Positions 1 to 10,854 of a DNA stretch of 64,000 bases are shown here, one piece after another. The number at the start of each line of letters is the position of its first letter. Within the stretch, counting starts at the first letter, position 1. A program made the translations under genes and the position numbers. Under the pieces are notes generated by a model. The model had not been told where the DNA came from and did not search any database. It worked only from the letters and a program-made list of their open reading frames with translations. The stretch spans positions 95,973,275 to 96,037,274 of the forward strand of contig NC_039359.1 in NCBI RefSeq assembly GCF_003573695.1. The letters run 5' to 3'. This DNA comes from Papaver somniferum. Lineage: Eukaryota; Streptophyta; Magnoliopsida; Ranunculales; Papaveraceae.

Positions 1-275
1 GCGAAGTCAGTAAAATTATTGAATATATTATGATGATGGCCAAACAAATTCCCCCAGACTTCTGTATCATAAGGGCAAGTTATGAGAGTATGAGTGATAT
101 CTTTATTGGCATTATTGCATAAGGTGCATGTGGAGTCTATGTAGTTGAGGATGCTAGCTGATATGGCATTTTTTGGTAGTATTCCCTGAGCACATTTCCA
201 TACAAACATCTGGATTGAAGGAGAAGCATCAAGCTTCCATATCTGGCTCCAAGCAGGACTATAACTATCATTCTA
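1..275 (-). pseudogene. LINE-type reverse transcriptase remnant (zf-RVT region)
   Basis: Reading the - strand from about 272 down to the window edge gives about 90 codons resembling the zinc-binding tail (zf-RVT) of plant non-LTR retrotransposon reverse transcriptases. The order is right for that family: an IWKL segment, then a FVWKCAQGILP segment, then CTLC, then HTLITC, then VWGNLF. This gives the C-x2-C...H-x4-C ligand spacing. An in-frame TAG (273-275) closes the frame on its upstream side, and the window edge cuts it at position 1, so this is a fragment. In active LINEs the domain follows the RT domain, and no RT core is present here. It could also be a host gene derived from such an RT domain, but the stop and lack of context argue for a relic. 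Confidence 0.72.
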
Positions 276-353
276 GTATTTTTCATGAATTTTCCTATCA
301 TAAAGGGATTTAACAGTGAACTTTCCATTATCAGTTAGTCCCCAAACGATTTC

Positions 354-403
354 GTAGATAGAGCTAAGAGCATCCTTTGTAGATAGAGCTAAGAGTGTCC
401 TTT
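354..403. repeat. 25-bp tandem duplication
   Basis: Two adjacent copies of a 25-bp unit (starting GTAGATAGAGCTAAGAG) lie at 354-378 and 379-403 and differ at two or three bases. This looks like a small slippage duplication inside non-coding DNA next to the LINE remnant. Confidence 0.8.
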
Positions 404-889
404 TCTTAACGACATACCATATTGCTACAACATTCCACCTTGCATTGCAATTTGCATGTGCGTCCTTTTTTGAGGGCTCTGTCAGGTCACAATCACTTCC
501 TTTTTTTAATTATTTTTATTTTTTTAATGCCAACAAATGAAATTGGGGCTGTAGGTGGAAAATTGAGGGATGAATAAAGACAAAGAAAAGGTTATGGCAA
601 TATTTATATTAATGGCTAAAATGTCCTCGATTTAATTTGTGCTAACATAATTGATTAACTACATTAATTAAGATTAGTGATGAAATTACGTTAATGATTT
701 GATTTATATTTCGAAAGTTAAAACACTTTTCTTTATTTAGAGGAGAACTAGAAGAAGGAGGATTGTTGACTTTGTTTATTTTAGAACCTTGGAAGAACAT
801 GAAGTACCATTTTCTCACAATAGTTAAAAATACCTTTAACTTAACCAACGTTATAATTTGTCGATTCTACAGATTTTGATTTTCTACAC
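404..889. other. AT-rich non-coding stretch
   Basis: No coding frame, RNA gene or terminal-repeat structure could be supported here. The sequence is AT-rich with short homopolymer runs around 500-525. Confidence 0.6.
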
Positions 890-1330
890 CAGTTACGATA
901 GGAAAATCTTGAAATCCTAACCGTAGCACAAGTATACGGCTGGAAAAGTGAGAACTCCCGACCATAAGCAATAACTTACTGCTGGGATTTTAGGATTCCG
1001 AAAGGTAAATTTTGGGAAATATATTTTACAATTGGGAAATTTACATTTACGGTTCGAAAGTACCTAGCCATGAACTTGATCAAAATGGATTTTATTTTTT
1101 GCAATTGATAACTGCCTATGACTAGGAAAAATAACTTGCGATTGGGAAAATCTAAACTTTGACTTGGAATTGCAATCATACAAAACTACATTTCCTAAAT
1201 TACGATTGGGGTTTTAGGATTTTTCGACCATAGATGGTAATTACGGTTGAGAACTTGTAATATTCCAGCCGTAATTAATTAATGATTTACGATTGAGAAA
1301 ATAAGAACTCGCAGCCGTAAACAGTTCGGA
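890..1330. repeat. Cluster of alternating TTACGG / CCGTAA motifs
   Basis: Short motifs of the type TTACGGTT or TTACGATTGGG and their reverse complements (AACCGTA, CAGCCGTAA) recur about ten times. Examples lie near 920, 1040, 1138, 1200, 1240, 1267, 1289 and 1310. The same motif in both orientations marks the two subterminal regions of the inverted-repeat element at 38.4-43.4 kb, so this cluster may be one end of a related transposon. No matching terminal inverted repeat was found nearby. Confidence 0.5.
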
Positions 1331-2238
1331 AACCAAATTTTGAACCCAACTCAGACCAATCTCACATGTTTAACCAATTTAAAGCAAAAATAAATGTTAG
1401 GCTTTTTAATTATTATCTAATATAGGTTCTGGAGTATTAACCTCCATTTCATCTCCTTCATTCACCAATTCTTCACTTTCAAGTTTAACATCTTCATTTG
1501 ATGATAATTTAGCTGAGAATCGACGATTAATCGTCGTTGAAAAGGGGCGCGCGGAGAAGAAGAAAAAAAAGAAGAATAAGAAGATATGGATTATAATGAC
1601 ATAGTATTTTTTGACCTTTGGTATTGATTAGGTCCCTATACATATTTTGTACATTTTAATCCATTGCCGCCCCATTTTCTTTGTAGCCCCAGTAATAAAG
1701 CAAAATGCTTTTGCTTTACAAAATCTTAATTTTTCTTCTGTTAGAAGTCATTTTTAAACTGTGTATTCAAACTAATTTCCGATATTATTTGCTTTCAGAA
1801 ATCGAAAATAACTTCTGGAATGACATCCACCGGGCTATAATAAATAAGTATATAATAGTCTGATTTTCTGACGTCAATTTTTTTTTACAGTATTATTTTT
1901 CCACTTTTTGGCTTTTGTTTTTAGTGAGAATAGGGGAACACCTGATGAATAATTCTGTGTTGACGGAAGCTGAATCCCAAAAGTTATGCGAGAGACAGCC
2001 CCGGGCACCCACCACAGAGATTTATGGGGGTGTTGTTTACCCTCTGTGGGGCCCATTGGGACTCTCTCTCTGGAAATTTCTCCAGGATTCAGCTCCGGTA
2101 CATTAATCATTTTCGTCTCATGATAGGCACAGTTGCATTCGTGTCACATATGCTAAACGAATGAGCTCCACCAACTCATATGCTAAACGAATGCAGCAAC
2201 TGTTAATGGCGGAGATTAAAAATGTCACATGTATGCTT

Positions 2239-2239
<1 letters not shown>
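1331..2239. other. Non-coding region with a perfect 16-bp palindrome
   Basis: No gene is supported. The stretch includes a perfect 16-bp palindrome at 1521-1536 (CGACGATTAATCGTCG). A short motif CATATGCTAAACGAATG occurs twice, about 33 bp apart, near 2148-2194. Short open frames at 1874-2110 on both strands overlap each other and have no recognisable domain. Confidence 0.5.

Positions 2240-2278
<39 letters not shown>
2240..2278. repeat. 39-bp poly(A) tract
   Basis: Thirty-nine consecutive A residues. It could be the tail of an old retroposed sequence ending here or a mononucleotide microsatellite. No target duplication was identified, so the origin is undecided. Confidence 0.85.
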
Positions 2279-2279
<1 letters not shown>

Positions 2280-2382
2280 ACAACAAAAAAATTCCGAAGA
2301 TCTCGCTAAGTGGAGACCAGAAGTGGATTCTGTTAGAGATATTAGGGAGACGTGACCTAGTTAAGCACGGGTTTGTGAAGCT

Positions 2383-2392
2383 TTATATATAT
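2383..2392 (+). promoter_or_regulatory. Probable TATA box of the transporter-like gene
   Basis: TTATATATAT lies about 310 bp upstream of the ATG at 2699. Allowing a 5' leader interrupted by the putative intron at 2459-2667, the spliced leader would be short, as is usual for plant genes. This is a positional inference only. Confidence 0.45.
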
Positions 2393-2458
2393 CTCCTACA
2401 TTGCAGAATCCACTTTCGTTTACATTCCCGTCTCAACTGATTCCTTCCGATCTGCAGG

Positions 2459-2667
2459 GTAAGTGTTTTTCTTCAACCTTGATCCACGAAATATAGTCAG
2501 TTCGATTATCATAATTGATTTTGGAAGAATTTGGTTTTGATTGGTAGAATTCAGGCTGATCAGTTAGTTATACAACGCAAAACAACTTGAAATAGTTGAT
2601 AAGAGGTTCGTTTGGATACCAACACCAGTAAAACAAACACTTCACTAATTCGAATTTGGTCATGCAG
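2459..2667 (+). other. Putative 5' UTR intron
   Basis: A consensus plant donor (CTGCAGG/GTAAGTG, GT at 2459-2460) and an acceptor (CATGCAG ending at 2667) bracket a T-rich segment just upstream of the transporter start codon. Leader introns of this kind are common in plant genes. No transcript evidence is available here. Confidence 0.4.
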
Positions 2668-3566
2668 AATTAATTTCTCATCAACTTCAACCGTTATAAT
2701 GGCTGTACCAAGTGCTATTCAACAAAAACAAGAGGATCGTCGAGGTGAATCTTGTTTGCATTGTCATGATCATCATCCTGATCAAGTGAATACGAAAAGG
2801 TTTCTTGTCGTGGTCTGTGCAGCTAGTATACCTGCGCTCATCTTCGGCTATTATTTAGGTGATTATTTTTCTGTATTTGTATTTGCTTAACTACTTTTGA
2901 GATGCTTGTATTATGTGTAGCTAGGAAGTGCCCCAAGAAATTACAGCTATGGTTGCTTCTTGGCCATATTTGTATTTTGCCATGTAATGTGTTGTTATTC
3001 TTTGGTGTGTGCAGCAATAATTTGTGCAACTGTTTATGCTCCAGAAGAGGTTAAAAGATCTCCCCGGACATACTTACGGGAACTATAAGTCAATACTTCT
3101 TTGTTATCAATCTTTATCTACTTTCCTCACATCTTAATGACTTCGCTACTATACTTACCTATGCAGTGTTACATTTTCTTTTTCCTATTTAGTAAAGATA
3201 AGAATAATAGAATAATAGTAAGGCGCCTTATGTTGTCGTGTATCTATGCAGGAGATCTACTGGCTCATTTTTATGGAATTGGGAGCTGTTCTTGGTGGTG
3301 TTGCCTCATTACTTGGTGCTTTTCAAATTTTACCGCCACTAGAGTTACTTTCGAGTTGTGATTTCCAATTCCTTGTGGCCCTTCTATTTTTGGGGATTTT
3401 CTTGGCACATTATTCTCCAGACGTTGTGCCTTGGCAAGGTTTAGGATGAGGGTTTCTGGGTGTTGCCGGAGCATTAATTCTAATATCTCAGACAGTTTAC
3501 ATCTCAGAAATTTCGCCCTCTACCATAAGAGGTGCCCTCGTTAGTGTTATTTTCTTACAGATTACA

Positions 3567-3611
<45 letters not shown>
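3567..3611. repeat. 45-bp poly(G) tract in a coding exon
   Basis: Forty-five consecutive G residues directly follow codons for I-T of the conserved ITGG motif of the transporter. The likely ancestor is the GGxGGx run of the two glycine codons. Either extreme slippage expansion or a sequencing/assembly artefact could produce it. In both cases the reading frame after the tract is lost. Confidence 0.9.
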
Positions 3612-3613
<2 letters not shown>

Positions 3614-3716
3614 GTATAAGCTCCTCCACCACGAAGGTACTTTTTAATTCTGAGTACACTTAGGAAACTTGATTCATTAACACCTCTCAGCTATAATGTT
3701 GAACTAATAAGAATTA

Positions 3717-4062
3717 TTCCCTCCGTCCCCGTTATATAGGCGGAGAAGTAAAAAAATGTAGTCCCTATATATAGGCGGACATGTATTTCCAATGTGATTT
3801 CTTCCTTATATATCTTTAATAAAAAATATGATATTCACAAATTTAGTTAATGTCTTTGGTAATTCCCAAGACCAATTATATTTTTTTAAATATTTTAGTG
3901 GATAAACACTTTTAATAAATTAATATTTTCCATATTTCCTAAACAAATGTATTGGAATTGGTGAGGGTAAATCAGGTACAATTAGGAAAATTATGAATAC
4001 TAAAATTTTTCTTATTCCAAGAGAATTTTACTTTTCCGACTATATATAGGGGACAGAGGGAG
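3717..4062. mobile_element. Stowaway-like MITE in a transporter intron
   Basis: The left end reads TTCCCTCCGTCCCCGTTATA and the right end is its imperfect inverse (..CTATATATAGGGGACAGAGGGAG). TA dinucleotides flank both sides (3715-3716 and 4063-4064), the Tc1/mariner Stowaway signature. The element is about 346 bp with no coding capacity. It lies in an intron: the next CAG acceptor is at 4084-4086. Confidence 0.85.
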
Positions 4063-4196
4063 TATAACTAAACTTAATTTTTGCAGGAAATTCAGAAATG
4101 GCTTAATTCTTCCTATATTCCATTTTGTTGTTGTCATAGCAGCCGGTGTGCTTCCCGAATCTCCTAGGTGGCTTTATCGAAAATTGACTATCATAA

Positions 4197-4547
4197 TTTA
4201 AGATGAAATATCCCAATTATTTTCCCCACTTAGCCGACAAGGACATCTACCAGTGTAGGATTATTTACGGGAACTGTTGCAGTCATCCTGCAACAGCTTA
4301 CTCGATAAGTTATCCATCCTAGGATTGCTCCTAGCCCACGCACGCCTAAATTGAATGAGCTTAAAAGATCTCGGTGTGAATTTGGCAAACCACAGCCGCA
4401 CCAAGGGCGTTACATGACATGTTCACTTGATATATTTATTTTAAAATTAGTTGATTTATAAGCAAAGTAATCTTCATATTTAATTGTTATCAATTGACTA
4501 GACCCTGAATTTAACAAGTCTCTCGTTTTCTTGATACATATCCTCAG
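4197..4547 (+). other. Intron-like spacer of the transporter pseudogene
   Basis: This lies between the PESPRWL exon and the exon starting after TCCTCAG at 4541-4547. No donor of good consensus was found after 4196 and no other gene is present. Part of the exon between the two conserved blocks may have been lost here. Confidence 0.5.
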
Positions 4548-4808
4548 GGTTACAAACAACAAGCGGAGGAATCATTAAAGATGATGAGGTCTTCTTGTGA
4601 AGTTTTTAAAGAAGTAACAGCCATGGAGTTATCATTAGCAGAAGAAGTTGAAGTAGCCAAAAAAGAACAAGAAAACAAAAAATGTCCGGATGTTATTTTG
4701 TCGTACATGGTTCTTGCTAGAAGCATCATCGTTGGTTTTGGTTCTCTTGTGGCTCAACAATTTGTGGGTATAAGCATGATCATGCTACGCCATATTTCAC
4801 TTGACGAC

Positions 4809-4813
4809 CAACC
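4809..4813. repeat. Target-site duplication CAACC (left)
   Basis: CAACC immediately precedes the left LTR and is repeated at 18254-18258 immediately after the right LTR. This is the 5-bp duplication expected of an LTR-retrotransposon integrase. Confidence 0.95.
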
Positions 4814-5670
4814 TGTGAGCACACAAACCTGCGAGGGGGTCCGAACGCTCACAATCAATTATTATCATCTAAAGAGATTGTGATGATGATATCCTGGTGT
4901 TGATTCATTGGCTCAAAACCTTCGGGTTTATCATGGCCTCATCTAACAACTCCATGCGAGGCGTTTGCACATGGGATATAAGTATTAAGGAAAACAAAAC
5001 ATATAAGTAAACATCCATGGAGCTAAATAAATGTAAAGTGCTGAAATGCAAATAAGACCAAGGTTTACGTGGTTCAGCACTAAGGCCTACATCCACGGGG
5101 TTTGTTGTTTTACTATGTTCTTCACGGTTACACGAATAGTCGAATGACTTTTGGGTTTACATGTTTCTCTCTTCTAAGTGATTAACTTACCCTTGCAATC
5201 TCTCTCTCTCTCTCTCCTTCTCTTCCTGATTTTTCCGATCCCCTTTCCTCTTGGTGGAGATGGGGTATTTATAAGGTTAGAATGTGGGACCCATCTCTGA
5301 AGACCGTTGGAACCTTATCTTCTTGTGTTCTTGCGTCTATCACGCGGAAGTCTGCGTTTGCCCCTTGATCCCGCAGAGGCATCCTCGCTCGTTCCACAGG
5401 TTGGTCGACACGTACACTTTTCAGAGTGTTTAATGCGGGTAGTTGAGGGGTCTGCTCGTGTCAGACAAGTGTCTTCTGCCCCTGTCAGTTCGTGTCAGCT
5501 AACTTTCTCTCCACCGTTGATCTTAGCTTCTCTTTTGGGGATGAGATAAAGTAACTCCTCGGGGTTTATTTGGTGTTTCGTGACGCATCATGTTTTGATG
5601 TTTTGGCCTGCATGCTTTCCACGTATCTTTTTATATACACGTGTCTGATAGTGAGATATATGTGTACACA
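4814..5670 (-). repeat. 3' LTR of the Tat element
   Basis: In + orientation it begins TGTGAGCACACAAACC and ends ATGTGTACACA, so both strands start TG and end CA. It is nearly identical to 17395-18253. It contains a CT microsatellite around 5200 and a TATA-like TTATAAATACCCC on the - strand around 5268-5275. Confidence 0.95.
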
Positions 5671-5690
5671 ATTTGCCCCTTTTCTTCGGG
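5671..5690 (-). other. Polypurine tract of the Tat element
   Basis: On the - strand the sequence directly upstream of the 3' LTR is GAAGAAAAGGGGCAAAT, a purine-rich plus-strand primer. Its position immediately beside the LTR fixes the element orientation together with the PBS at the other end. Confidence 0.8.
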
Positions 5691-5928
5691 CTTGAATGAC
5701 TAATGGGTGTCTTGAAGAAAAACTATCGTCGCATATTCTTCTCACTCCTAATAACTTCTCCTAGATACTTGGGCACGTCTTTTATTCGTGCATTAACTGC
5801 TTATGTAACGGGCACGTTTCTCATTCCTCCCTTAATTTCCTTCTTTCTTTCGGGTATTTTAAGGATAGAAAGAAAATTTAATTTCATTCTTCCTAAACGC
5901 TCTCTCAGTTTTCATTCTTTTTTCAGCC

Positions 5929-6048
5929 CTTAAATTCTCTGTCTGTCTTCATTGAACCTGTGACCTTAAATTCTCTGTCAGTCTTCATTGAACCTCTGAT
6001 CTTAAATTCTCTGTCAGTCTTCATTGAACCTGTGATCTTAAATTCTCT
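5929..6048. repeat. 36-bp tandem repeat in the Tat 3' region
   Basis: Three full 36-bp units (starting CTTAAATTCTCTGTC at 5929, 5965 and 6001) and a 12-bp partial unit, differing at a few positions. The 3' untranslated regions of Tat/Ogre-type elements are known to hold such arrays, which can seed satellite repeats. Confidence 0.92.
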
Positions 6049-6418
6049 CCACCTTAGCATTAATCACGCCCGCTTCCCCTGTTTGTTTCTTCTACTGCTG
6101 TTTTTGCCGGTAAGTTTTTGTTTTCTTTATTTCCACTGTTTCACGCTGTGTCGATTTGTAAATTCTCTGCTACTGTTGTTCCTTGTTTGTGATGAAGAAC
6201 TTCTTCTGATGCTTGCATACTAGTTTGCCCCTGTTCTTCATCTTAAATTAAGGAAGCCACTATTTCGAGGGTATGAATTTTATGAAATTTTGAGCATGTA
6301 TACTAATTTTAGGGTTTCTGCGTTATTGTGTGTGTATTGCTATGGATGTGGTTTTTTGATCTTTGGTAATGTTTTTGATTGTGTGTAACTTGTTCTTGAT
6401 TTTAATCTTTTCGCAGCC

Positions 6419-9400
6419 ATGTCTGACCGTCCGCGGCTTACTTATCAGACTCCTGATTCTGGGCTATCGAGATCTCCTCCGCGTAGAGAGTCTCAAGATG
6501 ATGTTCGTCGGAGTCGAGTTTCTTCTGGAACGAATGCCTCGTCCTCTAGGGAAGAGATTCCTCCGACAATTCCGTCTGGTTCCCGAAGAGTTTTCGATCG
6601 CGCAGCGGCTCGTCCTCGTGATGATACCAGGAGTACGCAGGCTCCGCCTCGTGCTGTTGCTTTTAACATTCCTCCTCTACGTTCGTTAGTGCCCGAGCAT
6701 CATCTGCGGTCTTCTCCAACTTTTAAAGGGAAGAATACGAAGGGTGGAGCTCCGAGGGCTGAATCTTCAAAGAATCCCCCTGTGAAGAGAAAAGCGTTCA
6801 TTAGTTCATTCGGCCCCGCCGAGGAGGATGCGACTGCCCCCTTGATACGCAGTGTCTCGGTTAGTAGGAAAAAAGTAACCTTCAAGCATATTGATCTCGA
6901 AATATTCAAGGAAAAGCATGAGCTTCAAGCCTCCGGGGTTCGTTTCTATGCCCCTGAGGATGATATTACTTATGAGCTTATCTCAAAGTATGAGTTCGAT
7001 GAATTTCATTTGTTGACGACGGTTGGAGCATTCGAAGCTGGTCTTATGCTGCCGTTGTACAAATCAGGGGATTCCTTCTACTATGACGTGCTCGCTAGTC
7101 GTGAAGGCTCTTCCACCAACACTCACAGCCGTTCCGTATCCCAACTATCGGGGAATTATCTCCGCGCCCTGAAGGAATGCTATCTGCGGAGTAAGGGGGA
7201 AACGTCGATGACTTGCTACGTCCCCAATCCCATGGAGAAGGAATGGTATACTCCTGTGAATTTCAATAACTCCTTCGGTGATTACGTCAATAGTAGGAAT
7301 CGCAAGACGTGGAGTGTCAGCCTTCGGAATCTCCCTGCTCCTCGGGGCGAGATTCGTCTGTTAAATGAGGTCAGCGATGCCAAGCTGAAGTATGTTCCTG
7401 GCACGGAGGGGTCTAGTCGTCGGAAACTCTTCCCCGCGCGAGAGAGGATCAAGCGCGATCATGACTACGAGTGGTATGCCACCGTTATCGAGATAGTTGG
7501 TCCGTGGGCTTACGGTTGGATTCCTGGTCCCCGCGGTTGGCGGCCTACCGAGAATAGTATGCCACGCGAGTCTCCTCCTGCTCGCTATGGAGATTTCTGT
7601 CCCTGGCGTCTGAACTTTGCGGGTATGAATTTCCCTTATGCCATTGACGTCGTAGAGGGAGACGAGGAGGAAGGTTCGGGTGCTATACTTCCACCGAAGA
7701 ATACCTCAACTGCTCAGGTACGCGGATTCTAGCTGCGCTTCTCTTTTAGAATTTCATCAGTCGGGAAAAATAATTCTTTTTGTGGTGTTGGTTTCAGGTG
7801 TTGAAGAAGAAAAATATTAGGCCGAAGCAGTCTTCTACTATTGTGATGGGCGAGGCTGAAGCCCAAGAAGAAGTTACTAGTCCAGTGAACGAAGAGTTTG
7901 CTGAGGATGAGATTACAGATGGGGAGGAACGTACTGGTACCTCCCCTATCAATGTCGAAGAAGAGGTCTTCGCTGGTCATGTTGGTGATGAAGGAAGGAA
8001 CAAAGCCGTGGTGGCTGATGACGTTGTTATCGGGGATGTTTCCGTCCCTGCTGGTGATGCCGCGGATACCCTTCCCGCTTATCAAGAATTTTCTTTTGAT
8101 CGGATGTACTCCACGGGGGAGTTCTTTGACGAAGCCCTCGATTTTCCCGAGGACTTCTCTTTACTTTCCCCCAATGATGATTGGGATGTTCTTGGTGGTG
8201 ATGGTAATGGAGACGCTACTGTAGAAGATGGTGGTGCGGAGGAGCATGCTGCGCATGTAGGCGCGGAGGAGCATGCCAACATTTGTGCTGAGGAGGTCGT
8301 GTCAGAGAAGGGGAAATCGGTCATCGATGCGCCTGCTGATAATCTTCCACAGTCGCCGACGTCTGAGGGTGAGGACGCCATCATGGATTGGTTCAAGGAA
8401 AAGAATCTTCTATTTGTCTCTCATCCCGCCCCTGTTGTTGCTGGGGAAAAGGAATCAACCGCGTATACCCGTCGCATGATGGAGATATCTTCTAAGGCGC
8501 GGGTGTCTGAAGCCTGGGGAAAAAGGTTGAGTGTTCCCGAAGCTACCCTTGTGCCGGAGCCTCCTACTTCCGTTGCCGATATGATGGCCATCGCCGACGG
8601 GTATCAATATGGCTTTCCGCAGCAGCGTGTGTTGGTGGTAAATTTTCGTATATACTTTTTCGTGGCGATCAAATGCTTCGGTGAAATAACGTTTTGTCAT
8701 CTTGATGTGTAGATGATGAGGAGTGAGCATTGTAACCACGTGCTGTATCAATTCTTCAAAGCGAAATCTCTGAAGCTCGAGGCTAAGCTTCGTCACAGGG
8801 AAAAGGAATTATCTGCGGCTGAGGTGGAAATAGAAGAACTGAAGAAAAGCCTTGAGGAGAAAGAAAAGCTGGGTGAAGCAGAGGCCGGTCTTCGTTCAGA
8901 GCTTGTTGCTGTGCGCGCTGAGTTAGAGCAAACTCGCAGCCAAGTTTCAACTTTCACAGGTTTGGTTCTTTTCCCTCGCAGTATGTCGTCATTCTTCCAT
9001 TTCTTAGTTGTTCTGTCTGAGTCTCCCCACCCTATCTCCAGTGGGTGGTGTCCCCGAGCTGATATGGCTTCGAAACGAAAGAGCTCGGCAAAAAATCTCG
9101 TATTAGAGATCTGGTTGAGAAAATTAAGAATGAAGCCAAGAAATGGGATGCTCGGGATGAGGTATGGCGCGCGCGGCATATTCAGATGGTCTACATGCAA
9201 AATCTGTACAACCATGATCGTGCTTTATTTAATGGCACACTGCTGTGGACACGTGATAATCTGCGGGAAGTCCGTGAGCGTACTTCCTTGTTGGAATCTA
9301 GGATTCAGCTGCTAGAAGAAGAATTACAGACGGCTCGATCCATTCCTCTTTCAGGGGTCCAGGATAATATGCTATGTCTTGCCAGAGAAAGAGATGATGC

Positions 9401-10182
9401 TCGTGCCGAAGTCTACGCTCTCAGCAATGCTCTTGCCGTGTCCCGTGCCGACGTAGCTCGTCATGCCGAGTCTGAGAGGAATCTTGAAGTGTGCATGTAC
9501 AGACTTAGCAAAGGGGTCTCAGAGATAAATAAAGAGGTCGACCACCTTCGTCATATGGACTCGATGAAGCAGGTAGAATTATATGCCTGTCAATTTACTC
9601 TCACCAACCTTCAACTAGACTATAAGAAATTATCCGCGAAATATGGTCATCTTGATGAAGCGCGAGATGCGGTTGTTAATGAGTATGAAGAGGCTTCGGC
9701 TTGTGTCGAAGGTATAATCCCATTTCATCGAGTGTGACCCTGTTTTTTTCTACGCTAACTCCGTGGTGTTGTCTTTTTCAGAGCTCGAGGGACGCCTTCG
9801 CGTCACAAATGAAAAACTTGAAAAGGCTCAATCTTCCTTAGCGCAGCAGGAAGAACAGACCAATCACTTCAAGAATTTAGCAGCAACCCGCGAGGAGGCC
9901 GTTGGTGCTGCTTCTAGAGAAGTGAATCGGCTATCTTCATTATTATCCCAAGCCCAACAGCGGACAACAGTTATTAAGCACAAGGCTCGTTGTCAATTGG
10001 CCGAGGAGACGAACAAGATGCTGGCGAGGATAGAACTTGGCTTAAAGAACGAGCATGGTCTCGTGAAGAACTATCCTCGTCGTCCCGTTCCTTCTGCCTT
10101 GTCCGGCTCCTCGGGACCCTCTTCTGGTGGGAGTGTCCCTTCAAGTCTTCGGAATAATCCTGCCGATGGGGCAGCAATCTAG
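6419..10182 (+). CDS. Antisense multi-exon accessory gene of the Tat element
   Basis: An additional gene on the strand opposite to gag-pol, between pol and the 3' LTR. Exon 1 (6419-7717) starts at an ATG in good context (GCCATGTCT) and ends CAG/GTACGC. Exon 2 (7798-8637) follows TTTCAG. Exon 3 (8713-8959) follows GTGTAG. Exon 4 runs from about 9082 to 9711. Exon 5 (9782-10182) follows TTTTTCAG and ends at a TAG. Phases agree except at the exon 3/4 junction, where the acceptor is uncertain. The product would be roughly 1,130 residues: a basic, Ser/Arg/Pro-rich N terminus (about residues 1-140), a central globular part with several Trp/Tyr/Pro clusters (about 140-420), an acidic middle, and long coiled-coil segments from exon 3 onward. 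I do not recognise a catalytic motif. Similar coiled-coil proteins are annotated in plants as putative gypsy-type transposon proteins, and antisense extra ORFs are known in the Tat lineage. Its codon-level integrity suggests function for the element, but that role is unknown. Confidence 0.72.
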
Positions 10183-10854
10183 GTAGAGACCGCAACATTT
10201 TGTAGGGTCCGCGACATCCTTATCCTTCCCTTTTTGTAATCATGTAACAAGAATATTTTTTGCTGATATCCTGTAAAAGGAATATTTTTTGATGTGTATC
10301 TTTGAATTGGTCTTTCACCTCTTGTAATCATCCATTATGAAGTGAATCTTCTTCTTGATATACCTGCAATGTTGGTTTGTTTTTATTTTAAGCATTTGTG
10401 AAAAAACAAAACAAAAGTTTTTAAGTGTTTGGGTGCGATACTGAAGGAAGGTACCTTCGTGATCGTCTTGAGACCTGTCACCCCGCTGGCGAATCCTGGG
10501 CCAGAGGATTCCCAGACGGTGGGGGCCGGGGAAACGTTCTAGGATATGGGATTAAAATATTTACACACCCATTCCGTCGACCCGTTGCCTTAAGATTGGT
10601 TGGGTATCTCTTTCTGCTGGGTGCCTTCCCCCTGGTCCTACACTTATGGACACTGATGGGGGAGCCCTGAGAGATTGTAGATTAACTACTTTCCCCAATA
10701 TTGTCGGTAGATTCCGCTGACTTGATAATTTGAAAGCTTGTTTGATTGATAAGTTGAGGCCTGCAATTCCTCTTCCATAGATAGAAACATGTGGAGCGGT
10801 CAGGCTCCCTTCTTCTTCTGGTACACTCCAAGCAGATTCAAATCTGCGTTGCTC
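10183..10854. other. Spacer between the convergent antisense gene and pol
   Basis: The antisense gene (+) and pol (-) converge on this roughly 670-bp interval. It would hold both 3' ends. AT-rich stretches at 10240-10300 (TGTAAT, AATATT) could act as plant polyadenylation regions for the + strand gene. No further ORF is supported. Confidence 0.5.

Larger units (their letters stand above)
2699..4813 (+). pseudogene. Inositol-transporter-like MFS gene, 5' part (interrupted)
   Basis: A decayed multi-exon gene of the major facilitator superfamily, closest by motif to plant inositol (INT) transporters, which are proton-coupled membrane carriers. Exon-like segments are: 2699-2858 (start codon, then IPALIFGYYL where a family member has FGYD), 3015 to about 3087, 3252-3611 (including VYISEISPSTIRGALVS and an ITGG motif), 4087 to about 4196 (VLPESPRWLYRK, the PESPRWL signature), and 4548-4813 (SLVAQQFVGIS). 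Splice acceptors CAG precede most segments. Breaks include a TGA near 3448 replacing the residue before GFLGV, a 45-base G run inside the ITGG codons, and a weak or lost donor after the second segment. The 4814-18253 retrotransposon then cuts the fifth exon, and the 3' part resumes at 18259. The family call is strong; the exact exon ends are approximate. Confidence 0.82.

Noticed and set aside
1874..2110. Overlapping 63- and 78-codon open frames on both strands
   Set aside because: No recognisable domain, no splice context and mutual overlap; most likely chance.
2240..2278. Poly(A) as the tail of a retroposed gene
   Set aside because: No target duplication or upstream gene copy could be seen; kept only as a homopolymer.
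5307..5549. 80-codon ORF repeated at 17890-18132
   Set aside because: Identical because both lie in the two LTRs of the Tat element; no coding evidence.
5960..6223. ORF with repeated NSLSVFIEP
   Set aside because: Produced by the 36-bp tandem repeat, which is divisible by three; not a gene.
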